A stretch of DNA of 64,000 nt from Eleusine coracana subsp. coracana (GCA_032690845.1 CM064434.1:31588413-31652412); one strand, 5' to 3'; shown: positions 22,222 to 34,755, counted from the first letter of the stretch. Made by a program: numbers and translations. The notes: a model not told the origin generated them from the sequence alone.

Positions 22222-23568
22222 TGTAAAGACCGAAGGCGTACTGAGTGGGGGGGTGAATCGGTAAGTCGTTGAGTCTAACAAGAGAAGACACCTAAACAAT
22301 TCTACTAGGCCAAGACCCTACACATGCTAGTGTTCATGATAAGAGAAAGCGTAGAAGCCAAACACACTAGTCTATGCAAGCCACAATTCAACCTAGTTAC
22401 TAGAGCGCACAATTGCAAAATAGTAAAGAGGTCAAGGAGTGCTCATGATTTTTCTCGAGGTCTCAGAAGGATGATGCCTTCTCTTACTCCTCGTTGGACC
22501 ACTCCCGTCGGACTTCCGGTCCCTCCTGCCACCAAGTGGAGTTCTCGCCCACGAGCCCGTAGTCACTCCTAGAGTAAAGACATGGTGTGCGTCACCGCTG
22601 CACAAAGCACAAGGTCGCCTACCTGGAGAACTTGTTGAACTCCCCGAGCTGACACGGGCTCTCACTAGCGATGCCCGTTTCACCGGTGGGCTCAAACCGT
22701 GTACAAACGTGTGACGGCCTTCAGAACCAATCATGATAGGCTTGATCACCGACACCTAACCGGTCTAGGTCTCACCATAGACCAAGAGTAACAATCTAGA
22801 TCACACCCTCAAGGACACCCTAGCCTTAGATGTACAAAATGCTCAAGTTACTCTCCACTAGCACTCTCAAGATATGCAATATCTCCTCCTAGTGCTCTCC
22901 TCTTTTCCTCTTGGACCTTACCAAATGCTCTCAGGTATTCCACTGGCCAAGAGAGGTCACGAAGACCCCAGCAACAAAGTTATATAGGCTCCCAACCTCA
23001 AACTAGCCGTTGCTCCATGAAATCAGCTTTCTGGGCCTACTAATCGGACTGTCCGGTCACTACCTGACCGGACCGTCCGGTCACTACAATCCCGAGCTCT
23101 AACAGGTCTGCCCTGCTGAAAACCTCTACTAACCGGACCATCCAGTCCGTTTCTCTCTTCAGTCCAGGAGCCTTCACGTAAATGCTTCCTCTCTGCCCTA
23201 TGCAAGTCATACTGACCGGACCGTCCGGTCAGTAGACCGGACCGTCTGGTCTATATAGACTATGGCACAGATAGATTCCTTGCTATTCGCGGAAAGTCCC
23301 AGACAACTCCCCATAGCGACCGTACAGTCCGGTCACCTCTGACCCCTCTGTCCGGTCTCTATGTCCAGAAGCTGAAACTTGTTGTCCTCTCTTGACTTCA
23401 TTTCCTGGCTTCTCTGAATGGCTCCTTGGCTTCTCCACTATCACCTAGTGCATGTGATTTCACCGAGCAACCTTGCACGTCACCGACTAGACATGACCTA
23501 AGAGAATGACCTACACCCTCTTGATAGTCCGGTTTTTCCTATGGACTCAAAGCCCTAACAACTAGACA
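22222..23568 (-). repeat. 5' LTR of copia Y; left arm of a large inverted repeat
   Basis: The 3' end of the LTR (minus strand GGTCTTTACA) is fixed by the PBS at 22207-22220. The 5' end (TGTCTAG or TGTTAGGG) is placed by comparison with the inverted copy at 23845-25295. The arm holds several GACCGGACCGTCCGGTC-like palindromes between 23040 and 23370. Near 22986 a TATATAGG-like box on the plus strand reads as CCTATATAAC on the minus strand, a plausible LTR TATA box. The exact start is uncertain by about 10 bases. Confidence 0.75.
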
Positions 23569-23844
23569 AGTGTACCAAACACTTGCACCATAGCATGTTC
23601 TCCGCTTTGATCCATCTTCATCAACCCTTGGACTTCATCAAGTTCACAAGCCTCCTTGCTTGCGGTCATTGTCATCAATCGCCAAGGCAACCATCATCCA
23701 TATGATTTATAATAGGGTTTAGAGATGATTCCTACATAAATAACACTCATGTAGATATTAGCCCACAATTTCATAGTTGTCATCTATCACCAAAACATTC
23801 ATACCTTAAGGATCCAATCATCAATGGTCATGAAGCTTACAATT
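23569..23844. other. spacer between inverted LTR arms
   Basis: About 276 bases separate the head-to-head LTRs. It has no ORF and no purine-rich tract before the right LTR, so it does not look like the 3' interior of an element. It may be old flanking DNA trapped between two insertions. Confidence 0.5.
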
Positions 23845-25295
23845 TGTCTAGTTGTTAGGGCTCTGAGTCCATAGGAAATACCGGACTATCTAGGGGGTCT
23901 AGGTCATTCTCTTCTGTCATGTTTAGTCCATGATGTGCAAGGTTGCTCGGTGAAATCACAGGCACTAGGTGATAGTGGAGAAGCCAAGGAGCTATTTAGA
24001 GAAGCTGGGAAACCAAGTCAAGCAAGGATGACAAGTTTCAACTTCTGGATATAGAGACTGGACAGAGGGGTCAGTAATGATCGGACTGTACATTTACTAT
24101 GGGGAGTTGTCTAGGACTTCTAGCAAGGAGCGAGGAATCTATCTGTGCGAGGGACCATAGAGACCGGACGGTTCGGTCTGTATGGGTGAAGCACGGGACA
24201 GAGAGGAAGCCAACTCTCTAGAGTCTAACGAGGAATTCCGATGCGTCGGACTTGTTCGACAGTGGTACAGACCGGACGGTCCGGTCTACTGACCGGATGG
24301 TCCAGTTAGTACAGGGAGATCGCCTACGCACAGTGGAGCCAACGGCTAGGACAGCCATTACAGGAGTGAGCGGATGGTCCGGTCAGGCAAAGACCGGACA
24401 GTCCGGTCAGTGCGTTCAGAAAGGTGATTTCGTAGAGCAATGGCTAGTTTGAGGTTGGGAGCCTATATAACTTTGTTCCTTGGGTCTTTGTGACCTCTCT
24501 TGGCCAGTGGAATACCTGAGCACATTTGATAAGGTCCAAGAGGAAAAAAGGAGAGCACTAGGAGGAGATATTGCATATCTTCAGAGTGCTAGTGGAGAGT
24601 AACTTGAGCATCTTGCACATCTAAGGCTAGGGTGTCCTTGAGGGTGTGATCTAGATTGTTACTCTTGGTCTATGGTGAGACCTAGACTGGTTAGGTGTTG
24701 GTGATCGAGCCTATCATGATTGGTTGTGAAGGCCGTCACATGTTTGTATACGGTTTGAGCCCCCCCCCCCCCCCCCCCCCGGGTGAAAGGGGCATCGCTA
24801 GTGAGTGCCTGTGTCAACTCGGGGAGTCCGGCATATTCTCGAGGGAGGCGAGCTTGTGCTTTTTGGAGCGGTGACTCACATCGTGTTTTCACTCGAGGAG
24901 TGATTGCGGGCTCATGGTCAAGAACTCCACTTGGTGGCGGGAGGGACCAGAACTCCGGCGGGAGTGGTCCAACGAGGAGTAAGGGAAGGCGCCATCCTTC
25001 CCAGACCTCGGGGAAAAAATCATGAGCATTCCTTGACCCTCTCTTTACTATTCCGTGAAGTGTGTGCTCTAGTAACTAGGTTGAATTGTGGCTTGCATAG
25101 GCAAGTGTGTTTGGCTTCCATGCTTTCTCTTAGCATGAACATTAGCATGTGTAGGGTCTTGGCCTACTAGAATTGTTTAGGTTGTAACGCTTGTTAGACT
25201 CAAGTAGTGTGAATTGAAGTATTTGGGTTTGTGAGCGGCTTACCGATTCACCCCCCCCCCCCCCCCCCCTTCTCGGTACGCCTTAGGTCCTTACA
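23845..25295 (+). repeat. second copia-Y-family LTR, inverted (right arm)
   Basis: Its reverse complement follows the left arm along almost its whole length. Shared blocks include the segment around the TATA-like box (24459-24480), the GGCCAGTGGAATACCTGAGC block near 24500 and the TAGGGTCTTGGCCTACTAGA block near 25150. It ends GGTCCTTACA at 25295, with no primer site after it and no polypurine tract before it. It is therefore a solo or truncated LTR, not part of a complete element. Flanks (CAATT/CATGT) do not form a clear TSD. It contains two long C runs (24760-24780 and 25251-25269) that are absent or short in the left arm. Confidence 0.75.
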
Positions 25296-26924
<1,629 letters not shown>

Positions 26925-28225
26925 GCCTTAGTGACGGTGGTCTAAGGGATTTAGGGATGCAAACCGTGTTTGTCTAAATTTTTGCGTCTCTAAATCCTAG
27001 GATATAGAGATGTCTCGTCCCTAATTCTTTCTAGGGACGAAACTAATCCCCATCCCTAAAAATGGTTCTGAATAAATAAAAAAATTGGGACCAACCGGCC
27101 CGGCCCGATGGAGCTCAAATCCATCGTTGTTGTGAGGGAGGCTATCGGTGGAGAGCTCGGTGAGGGGAGGCATGCGTCGGCTTTTGGTGGAGAGCTCGAT
27201 AGAGGGGAAGGGGTTAGAGGCCGCCACTGTCAACTGACGGGTGAAGGTCAAGGATGCGGTGAGCTCGGGGACCTCTGCCACCGCATCTAGCAAGCTCGTG
27301 GCCCTCCATTGCCAGATCTAGCGAGCTCGAGGCATTCAGACCAGATCTGGCAAGCTTGGCGAGGGGGAGGCGAGCACGCGGGAGAGAGGAGGGGAGGGAG
27401 GCGACATGAGCGTCAGGGTCATTGATGCTCGCATGCAGTGAAGCCTTGAGCCGCGCGCATTGCCGGGGCTGCACCCGTCGATGATGAGCACACACACCTT
27501 CCCCCCTTATCCTCCTCCTCCAAGGCTCGGGCGGCCTGGCGTGCTGGGGACAGAGCCGATGCTACCGCCAAAGAGGAACTTGTCGGGGTCGAGCTCGTTG
27601 TAATGGTGGCCTAGTAGGGTGCGGGGTGGAAAGGAGGGGAGAGGAGGGGCGGAGGGAGGTGGGCGCATGGGAGAGAGGAGGGGAGGGAAGCAGGTGGCAA
27701 CAGAGAGGAGAAGGAGAGGAGTGGCAGAGGGAGGCGGGCATGCGGGAGAGAGGAGGGGAGGGAGGCGGGCAGCGTGAGAGTGGAGTGGCGGCGGGTAGGG
27801 TTAGTGCTTTATCTAGGTTTCCTTCACCAAGGGTTGTAGGCTTTACCAGTGCACCACCAAGTCACTTGATACTTGCCCCGTCACTATATGTTTATGTAAT
27901 ATAGACAGGGATTTAAAACCACGTTAGTACATATAAACTCTGTCTCTATAGCTTAAAATAGTAGTGACAGAGATTGAAAATCCGTCTCTAGCCTGGAACC
28001 CCGTCCCTATTTCTTGAAGCTATAGAGACGGATTTTTCATACACGTCACTAATTTTGTAGCATTGTTTGCTACAGATAGCTTTCTACACACCCATCACCA
28101 TAAGTATCTTTCAATCAAATAGCAATGATGCATTTCTAGAAACGCATCTCTCTAAGTGATCTAATGATATGACAATTTTAGCGGTCTCTAAACTCGCATC
28201 ACTAAATCCATGTTTTGCGGTAGTG
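26925..28225. mobile_element. probable CACTA-type non-autonomous element
   Basis: The right end reads ...TTTTGCGGTAGTG, i.e. CACTACCGCAAAACATGG inverted, followed by a GGATTTAGTGATGCG subterminal block. The left end carries a matching GGATTTAGGGATGC block (about 26945) but a decayed terminus. Subterminal repeats of AGAGACGGATTT/CCGTCTCTA type occur on both sides (27000-27050 and 27930-28040). The middle is a GA-rich, GC-rich insert (27090-27790) with repeated GGGAGAGAGGAGGGGAGGGA blocks and no credible gene. Confidence 0.5.
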
Positions 28226-29168
28226 TCAGTTACGGATGCATGGCCTACGATGTATTCTTTTCTGATTTAAGGTTGACTCTTATACATTTAATACTGTCAT
28301 GGCTAACTAATGTATAACGTTCTACATAATTTACTTTTCTATGTTTTCTTCTCATAATACACTCTACACTGATCCCTTATGTATGTCTTTGCCCTGATAG
28401 ATGTGTCCTGGTGGTTGTCTGTTCGCTTCTGTTATATTTGTTTCTTAATTTCATGGCTGGAAATTATCTGATTATCCTATCTCCACACTCTTTTGGTTAT
28501 GATGAAAAAAAAAATCAAGGATGTAGTTTGTTTTTTCTTTCCAATTTTTCAACTCAGATTCTCTTATTACAATCTCAGAAAAAAGATTCTCTTATTAAAC
28601 CAAACTACATCTTTCATTTTAGAATTTTTAGACTATTTCTCTTTTTTCTAGGCATCATTATGGAAGATTCATCTCCTTCTATTGTTAAATAGATTCAACA
28701 TTTGCATAAACTAGTTCAGTATTAACTGAAAATGTTGCAAAAATGTAAACTTATATTGTACCTGAAAATTTGTACAACATAGTTCAACAAAAATATGGAT
28801 AGTGCGTATTACCATATTTTATGTGTAATTTAATATCCTGAATTGCTGTGCGTACCGTTACAACTAGTGCAAATCTGATGCTAACTGCTGGCGCTGATTG
28901 CAACTTAGTGCTAGTCGTACGGGACCAAAAGAAAATGAGAAAAATCACCTTTAATTGGTGTAGAGGTTACAACTATTTATTTTGGACCACAAGCATGGTG
29001 ATTTCTCTTTTCGCCGATCATAGTTTATTAGGAATTCTTCATTAAGTAAGCATTATTTGAGCAAGAAAAAGAGTCTATCCCTTATCAAGGGCTAGAAAGT
29101 ACCATGTTAATCGGAGAGAAAAAAAAGAACAATTACCAATCACAGCTATTATGAAAACATTATACCAA
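28226..29168. other. no gene recognised
   Basis: AT-rich sequence without supported coding, terminal repeats or known motifs. A T-rich ORF of 93 codons at 28411-28692 is unlikely to be real. Confidence 0.5.
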
Positions 29169-30566
29169 CACTACCACATACAACTACTATAGCGACATAC
29201 AACTACTATAGCGGCGGGCAAAAATTGACTGTAGCAGCAGGTACGGTGGCCTACCGCAGAAAATAAATCCCAATACCAGTGGGTGTTCTGTGTCCGGAAC
29301 CAACCACCGCCAAAAAGACAATTGTAGAGTAGAGAAGTCACCCGCTGCTACACTATGTAAAAACTGGTCTTTAGTGACACTTCTAAACTGTTATTAATGA
29401 CACGTTTTAACGCGTCGCTATTTCCACGTCAGTGACGCGTTTCAATCGGAGACATTAGTGACGCTTCACTGCAAGACGCGTCACCAATGATAAAATTAAG
29501 AAATAAAAAAAATACACATGATTTGATTCCAGGACTCAATGGTTGAAAGACTTGACACAGATAAGCATTATCTTCGGAAGTGGTATGGCTCAGCCAGTGT
29601 CAAAACACTCAAAATGAATGCAGGCAATGCAATCTAAGTCAAGAAAAAAATGCAGGCAGTATATAGAATGCTCTGATGACATATGAACCTAAGAAGGTAG
29701 GCACAAAGTATATAATTTTCAGGCAAGCAGCCACAAAGTAGATAATAAAGCATAGTGTGAAATTTTGCATTAACAGGATACAAAACTTATGATATTGAAT
29801 GTCATAGTTCACAAAGTAGACAAATCAATCATCCCATCTGGAAGTAGAAGAAGAGAACATCAACACATCAATACGGGAGCCCAACAAATCAAGGGAGTCC
29901 CAAAAGCTCCTCAACAAGAGGCTGAGACTCCAGGATCCTGTCCTGTCCACTCTGATCTTGGTGAGCTTAATGATATATTTTACTTGTTAATAATAGATAT
30001 GACCACCTGAAAGATGTCCACCTAACCAGAGGAGGTTCAGAGTTGGAGAAAAGATGAAAGGTAATTTTATATTCAGATGACAAGCACTAATTGTACTCTG
30101 CATTTTGTAGGTCAAGGAAACAGACTAATTATTCTTTACACTGTTTAAGCAAATTCATGATATGATACAGCCTCAAATATTTAAGATCACTCAATTCAGT
30201 GCAATTGAGGATTTCTATCTTTATGTCTCACTAACATGTAGGCTCACATGTCAGTGAGACATGGGCACATGGTGTTCCTTATCCTGAGTTGCCATTGAAT
30301 TGTCATATCCTGATTCACCTTACATTTAAATACAGCTTAATTGGCAACTACAACACCACTATATATTAAGCATGCCTAGATTCTTAGGTTTCATGCCAAG
30401 CTGAGGACAAGCATTTTGACAAAGCATCAATGTGATTAAAAGTCATAAGATCATATTCCAAAAAAAAATCATGAGATTGCAACAATCATCTAGAATTCAG
30501 TACATGCTGGAGATCAATGAACAGCAACAGTACAAAGTAAGAATTTTATAGTTATTAAGCACATAC

Positions 30567-30675
30567 TTTGGTAGAGTAATAATTTCCAACTTGTTTCTTC
30601 TCTGCATTAAACCTCACTCCCTTCGCTATCATGGAATTGCAACCACCACACCAATTGTTGAAAGGCATCTCAAAT
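30567..30675 (-). pseudogene. captured exon of a CWC16/Yju2-family (CCDC130-like) splicing factor
   Basis: The minus strand reads R-F-E-M-P-F-N-N-W-C-G-G-C-N, then M-I-A-K-G-V-R-F-N-A-E-K-K and Q-V-G-N-Y-Y-S-T-K. This is the conserved N-terminal zinc-ribbon part of CWC16 proteins (one C-x2-C pair visible), which act in the spliceosome. The block is bounded by an acceptor TTTTGCAG on its 5' side and a donor GTATGT on its 3' side, so it is a single 109-base exon with intron edges. I found no other exon of the gene nearby. The usual Ile after P-F-N is Asn here. It lies inside the CACTA element, so it is a transduplicated fragment. Confidence 0.82.
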
Positions 30676-31137
30676 CTGCAAAATTGATCAAGCATATTGA
30701 ACCAACAGATGAGTAACATTGAAGCTAGGACAAGCATTTTGACAAACTGTTTGATCCTACGCAATAAGTTGAAAAAAACAATAGTACAATATTTTTACTT
30801 CATCTTCCAACCACTTAATACTGTACTGATGAATTCATAAGCCAGGCAATGTAAACTATCAGGCAAACATATGACTATCACATTGGCTCATATCCCTAAC
30901 TACAATATATAGTAGTGATCATGGGATGTATCATTAAGTAGTATGCAGTTCACGCAAAGGCAACTTTACTAACTGCACAAATACGAGGCAAAAGCAAGAA
31001 CAGTATGACTAAGTTTGATGCTAATGTACAGAGATCACTGTTGAGTTATGTTCCAAATTCATTGTACATTGGAGGCCGACTTCTGACGGAGCGAAGTGGA
31101 GGCCCGTCGTCGGAGGCTTGGGCCATAGCGAAGCGGA

Positions 31138-31829
31138 GTATAGTTCAGGAAATTGAATACATGTCAAGAGTTCCTTATTCTAATGTTGTTGGTTCTTTGA
31201 TGTATGCTATGGTTTGCTCTCGTCCAGATTTATCTTATGCTATGAGTTTGGTGAGTAGATACATGTCTAAGCCTGGTAAAGGGCACTGGAAGGCAGTTCA
31301 GTGGATTTTCAGGTATCTCAGAGGGACAACAGATTATTGTTTAAAGTTTGGAAGAACTGATAAAGGACTTATTGGCTATGTTGATTCAGATTATGCTGGT
31401 GATTTGGATAAGTGACGGTCGCTCACAGGTTATGTGTTCACAATTGGTAGTTGTGCTGTGAGTTGGAAGGCTACTTTGTAGTCTGTTGTTGCTCAATCCA
31501 CCACTGAAGCTGAGTATGTTGCTATTGCTGAAGCGAGCAAGGAGTTGATTTGGCTAAAAGGATTGTTTGTTGAGCTTTGTAGATTTGATTCTTGCATCAA
31601 GCTATTCTCTGACAGTCAAAGTGCTATATGTCTCACTAAAGATCAGATGTTTCATGAGAGGGCAAAGCACATTGAGCTCAAGTATCATTTTGTTCGTGAT
31701 CAGATTGAAAAGGGTAAGCTAAAGGTATACAAGATTAGTACTCATGATAATCCTACAGATATGTTAACAAAGTCAATTCTTGTTGCTAAGTTTGAGTTGT
31801 GCTCAAGCTTAGTTGGTATTATGAATTAG
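31138..31829 (+). pseudogene. copia RT C-terminus and RNase H remnant
   Basis: Reads EYMSRVPYSNVVGSLMYAMV, then CSRPDLSYAMSLVSRYMSKP and FRYLRGT (the connection after copia RT). RNase H follows: G-Y-V-D-S-D-Y-A-G-D-L-D, a stop at 31413-31415, S-W-K-A-T-L, a stop at 31480-31482, then S-T-T-E-A-E-Y and FSDSQSAICL. The tail DQIEKGKLKVYKISTHDNPT and D-M-L-T-K is the usual copia C-terminus. It ends at a TAG (31827-31829). Two stops break it. Confidence 0.85.
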
Positions 31830-31931
31830 ACCAAGCGGCTATTTGGCACCAGAAGTATTTCTTTTCTTTGATGTGTTCAGGATGAAGGTTTTGATTTATG
31901 CTACAAGAAGAATTTATCTCAAGGTGGAGTT

Positions 31932-32192
31932 TGTTGAGTTATGTTCCAAATTCATTGTACATTGGAGGCCTACATAATCTCGTTTAGGGTTTTACCTTAT
32001 GATCATTGTCTTCTTGTAAGCCGCCGTCATCTCGTCGGTGTTGTAACCCCAACTCTTGATAGTGAAGTTTTGCTGGCTGGCGCCCGTGGTTTTTTCCCTT
32101 CCGATTTGGGAGGGTTTTCCACGTTAAATCTCGTGTCCTCTGTGGTTTGATTTCTTTGTTCTTTATCATATTTGCGATATCGGTTTCTAACA
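31932..32192 (+). repeat. 3' LTR of the deleted copia element
   Basis: 261 bases, TGTTGAG...TTCTAACA, preceded by the purine tract AAGGTGGAGT (31921-31930). Confidence 0.85.
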
Positions 32193-32370
32193 ATCACTTC
32201 ATCCCTTTCTTGCAAATGAATAAAAAGGCTAGTTTCATATAATAAACAGTTACAAGATACATGTTATACAAAACAGTAGGTTAATCACAAAGTATTAGCA
32301 AGACAATAAATTCCTGATCCAATAGGCATCAGTGCTAAATCCATGAAAAGTAGTCCTCTCCGCACTTTAT

Positions 32371-32395
32371 CCCCCCCCCCCCCCCCCCCCCCCCC
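32371..32395. repeat. C25 homopolymer
   Basis: Twenty-five consecutive C within the CACTA element. One of several long C/G runs in the window. Confidence 0.9.
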
Positions 32396-34518
32396 GCTCT
32401 AAAAACACACGAATAGACACACATACATAAAGACAGCTCAGGAGTAGTATATGAATTTCAATCGCCATATCCTCATGTGATCAAATATGCAAACAGGGCA
32501 ATGTTCACAAGAGTCATACCTTATAATCAGAATGCCCTGGTCGAGCTTCCTTGCTCGCTCCCTGAGAGAAAACTTAAACTGAAACTAGAAGGTATGATGG
32601 CATCACAACAGAGAAGTCATACCTTTAATCGTTTCTGCCTAGATCTGCACAAGGGGAGGCCACTAGACCCACCGGAGCTGCAGCCACCATGGGATGAGCC
32701 GGATCCGCGCCGAGGGAGGGCGCCGCTACCGAGAGAGCCTGCCAGACCCGCCTACGTCGTAGGAGGGGCATCGGGGGAGGAATTCATCAGGGAAGAGAGC
32801 CACCGCCAGGGGAGCCTGCCTGGATCTACGCTGGGTAGGGGGGCGCTCACCAGCTAGAGTTTCGCCAAGCAGGGCGGGAAGCAACGGGCAGCGGCGGCGA
32901 GGCGACGTCTCTGATGACGGGTCTGCACGGGAAAAGGGCGAGTGAAGTTGAGAGCGTGCACGTTTCCCAGAGGGACTCGGGCATGAAAGGAATTGGACCA
33001 CACTCACCGACGGAGGGGGAACGAGGCGGTGAAGCTCTGGTTGGGTGCTGGGAGCAAATCGCTGATTCCCGATGGTTCACTGCGAGTAGAAGGAGGTGGT
33101 GTCGCGGGAGCTCAGTGACGACTGGGTGCGACTTCGGGCAGCTACATGGCTCGAGCTGGGCGGCGGAGTAGTCAGGCGCGGGAGCTCCGCCCGTTGCGAC
33201 AATGGTGGCAGTGTTTGGTTAGAGAGAGAGAGTGTGTGTGAGAGCGGGAGGGGGGGAATGGGGAGGGATCCGCTGCTGGATCTATCAGGGAAGGGAGCCG
33301 CCGCCAAGCCCGAGCTGCAGAGAGAAGGGCAGAGGAGAGGAGGAGGGAAGAGACTGAGGTGTAGGTCGAACGCGTTGTACGGTGTGGGGGTCGGACGCAA
33401 GCCCCAGCTCTGAACAAGACTTCATAAAAATTTCGGGTCCGAGTGAGGTGAATAGTGATGCATCTATCAGAAAAGCGTCACTAATTATAGGCCCCCTGTT
33501 ATTAGTGACGCGTTAAGACTACAAGCGTCACTATTACAAAATCATTAGTGACGCGTCAAGATAGGAAGACTTGGTTTAGTGATGCATCTAGTTTATAAGC
33601 GTCACTATTATTTGATTAGTGACGCTTCTCTTCAGAAGCGTCACTAATTAGGGTGTCATTTTTATGTTTTTTTTACATAGTGCTACGAAACATTCAATAA
33701 AATTAAAAAAAAAAACAGCTCCTGGTTAGATTGACCAATACACCATCACCACTGTGCCGTCGCTCAGAGCCGCGTCCGCCACCGTAAGTGTAACTACCTT
33801 GTGTTCTCTAATTTTTATGCATGTCATACATGTCTCGTACTATCCATCCATATAATTACATAAACGTAACTAACTTGTGTTCTCTAATTTATAGTGCCAA
33901 AAGCAAACACGAGAAAGTGTGCATTGTGGCTACTATATATGTGTGTTCTTATTTAGCACTTCAACTTATCTGACCCATATCATTGAGGAGTCCTATGAAG
34001 AGGTAAGTTGATTTTGTTTATGTCAATTTACTTTATTCTTGATTTTTAATATCTTATATATTAATATACTCTGCTCATGTGGCACAGAGAGCCGCAAGGA
34101 AAAAGGTAGATTGGATTGCAAAGATGAGAAGGAACGACGAGATTAAAAAAATCTAGTTGTAGCTTCTGTTCGTTATTTTATTTTGAGAGAGATAATTAGT
34201 CCAGAAGGGAAGTGTTTTCATTCAAACGGTTTACTAGCAACAAAGCATAGAACATTTTGTGAGTGGGCTGGTTCGAAACAACCATATGAGCCCAATGAGC
34301 CGAAGCAAAATGATGACTATGTATTAGGGTTCATATAAGATATTTTCTAATTGCATATGCATTGAACAACTACTGTGTACATATATTATGACTGTGATGA
34401 GATATTGTAAATATTGTACGATGATATTTATAAATATTTTATGATAAGATGTTATAAATATTTTATATGCAGATTTTGTGATTTTTGTGCATATATCCTT
34501 TTTTTGGGAAATAACAAG

Positions 34519-34597
34519 TAGCGGTGGTTGAAGATGTCTACCGTCGCTACTACTCGAGCAATATAGCGGCAGCGATTGACATCTTCAACTACCGCTA
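34519..34597. repeat. imperfect inverted repeat (hairpin-forming)
   Basis: Arms TAGCGGTGGTTGAAGATGTC and GACATCTTCAACTACCGCTA pair at 19 of 20 positions around a 39-base loop that has TACCGTCGCTA / TAGCGGCAGCGA as a second, weaker pairing. It sits in the right subterminal part of the older CACTA-like element. Confidence 0.8.
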
Positions 34598-34755
34598 AAA
34601 AGGGTTTTGTAGTAGTGGTTTGTTTGGGTCTCAAACCACCCGCCGCTTCAAATGCTTATTTGTAGCTATATTTGTTTTGCGGCGGGATGGCCTGCTCGCT
34701 GCTACAGTAGAATTTCAATCGCCGCTATAGGGCACTATTGTGATACTGGTAGTAG

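Larger units (their letters stand above)
2877..23568 (-). mobile_element. Ty1/copia element Y (SIRE/Maximus-like), interrupted twice
   Basis: From right to left the parts are a 5' LTR (22222-23568), a tRNA-iMet type primer site, and gag from 22204 to 21808. Element X then fills 4223-21807, and gag resumes from 4222 to about 2877, where gypsy Z cuts it. The gag frame resumes exactly across X once one copy of the CTCTC duplication is removed. No copia pol follows, because Z occupies the left side. The acidic linker and CCHC knuckle of the gag resemble SIRE/Maximus copia elements; that lineage is inference. Confidence 0.82.
31039..32192 (+). mobile_element. internally deleted Ty1/copia element with intact TSD
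   Basis: It begins TGTTGAGTTATG at 31039 and ends TTTCTAACA at 32192, with ATCAC duplicated at 31034-31038 and 32193-32197. Only 39 bases of the 5' LTR remain (31039-31077); these are identical to the start of the 3' LTR. They join to interior sequence leading into the RNase H region. Primer site, gag, protease, integrase and most of RT are gone. Confidence 0.88.
29351..33682. mobile_element. CACTA transposon with firm ends, carrying captured sequence
   Basis: Terminal inverted repeat CACTATGTAAAAA at 29351 and TTTTTTACATAGTG ending at 33682, with a 3-base duplication CTA on both sides (29348-29350 and 33683-33685). Subterminal repeats AGTGACGCGT / ACGCGTCACT and GAAGCGTCACTA cluster within about 150 bases of the left end and 250 bases of the right end. 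No TNP2-type transposase is recognisable, so it is non-autonomous. Inside are a captured splicing-factor exon (30567-30675), a deleted copia (31039-32192), a C25 run, and a GC-rich block (32600-33420) resembling a 5' exon/promoter region on the minus strand. Confidence 0.88.
29169..34755. mobile_element. older CACTA-like element hosting a younger CACTA
   Basis: Left subterminal sequence CTATAGCGGCGGGC...GACTGTAGCAGCAGG (about 29208-29250) matches the inverse of the right side, CTATAGCGGCGATT...TACTGTAGCAGCGAG (about 34690-34730). The left end reads CACTACCACATA. The right end inverted reads CTACTACCAGTAT, so the termini have diverged and no TSD is visible. It is split by the element at 29351-33682. 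Its remaining interior (33686-34500) has no gene I can name. Confidence 0.6.
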
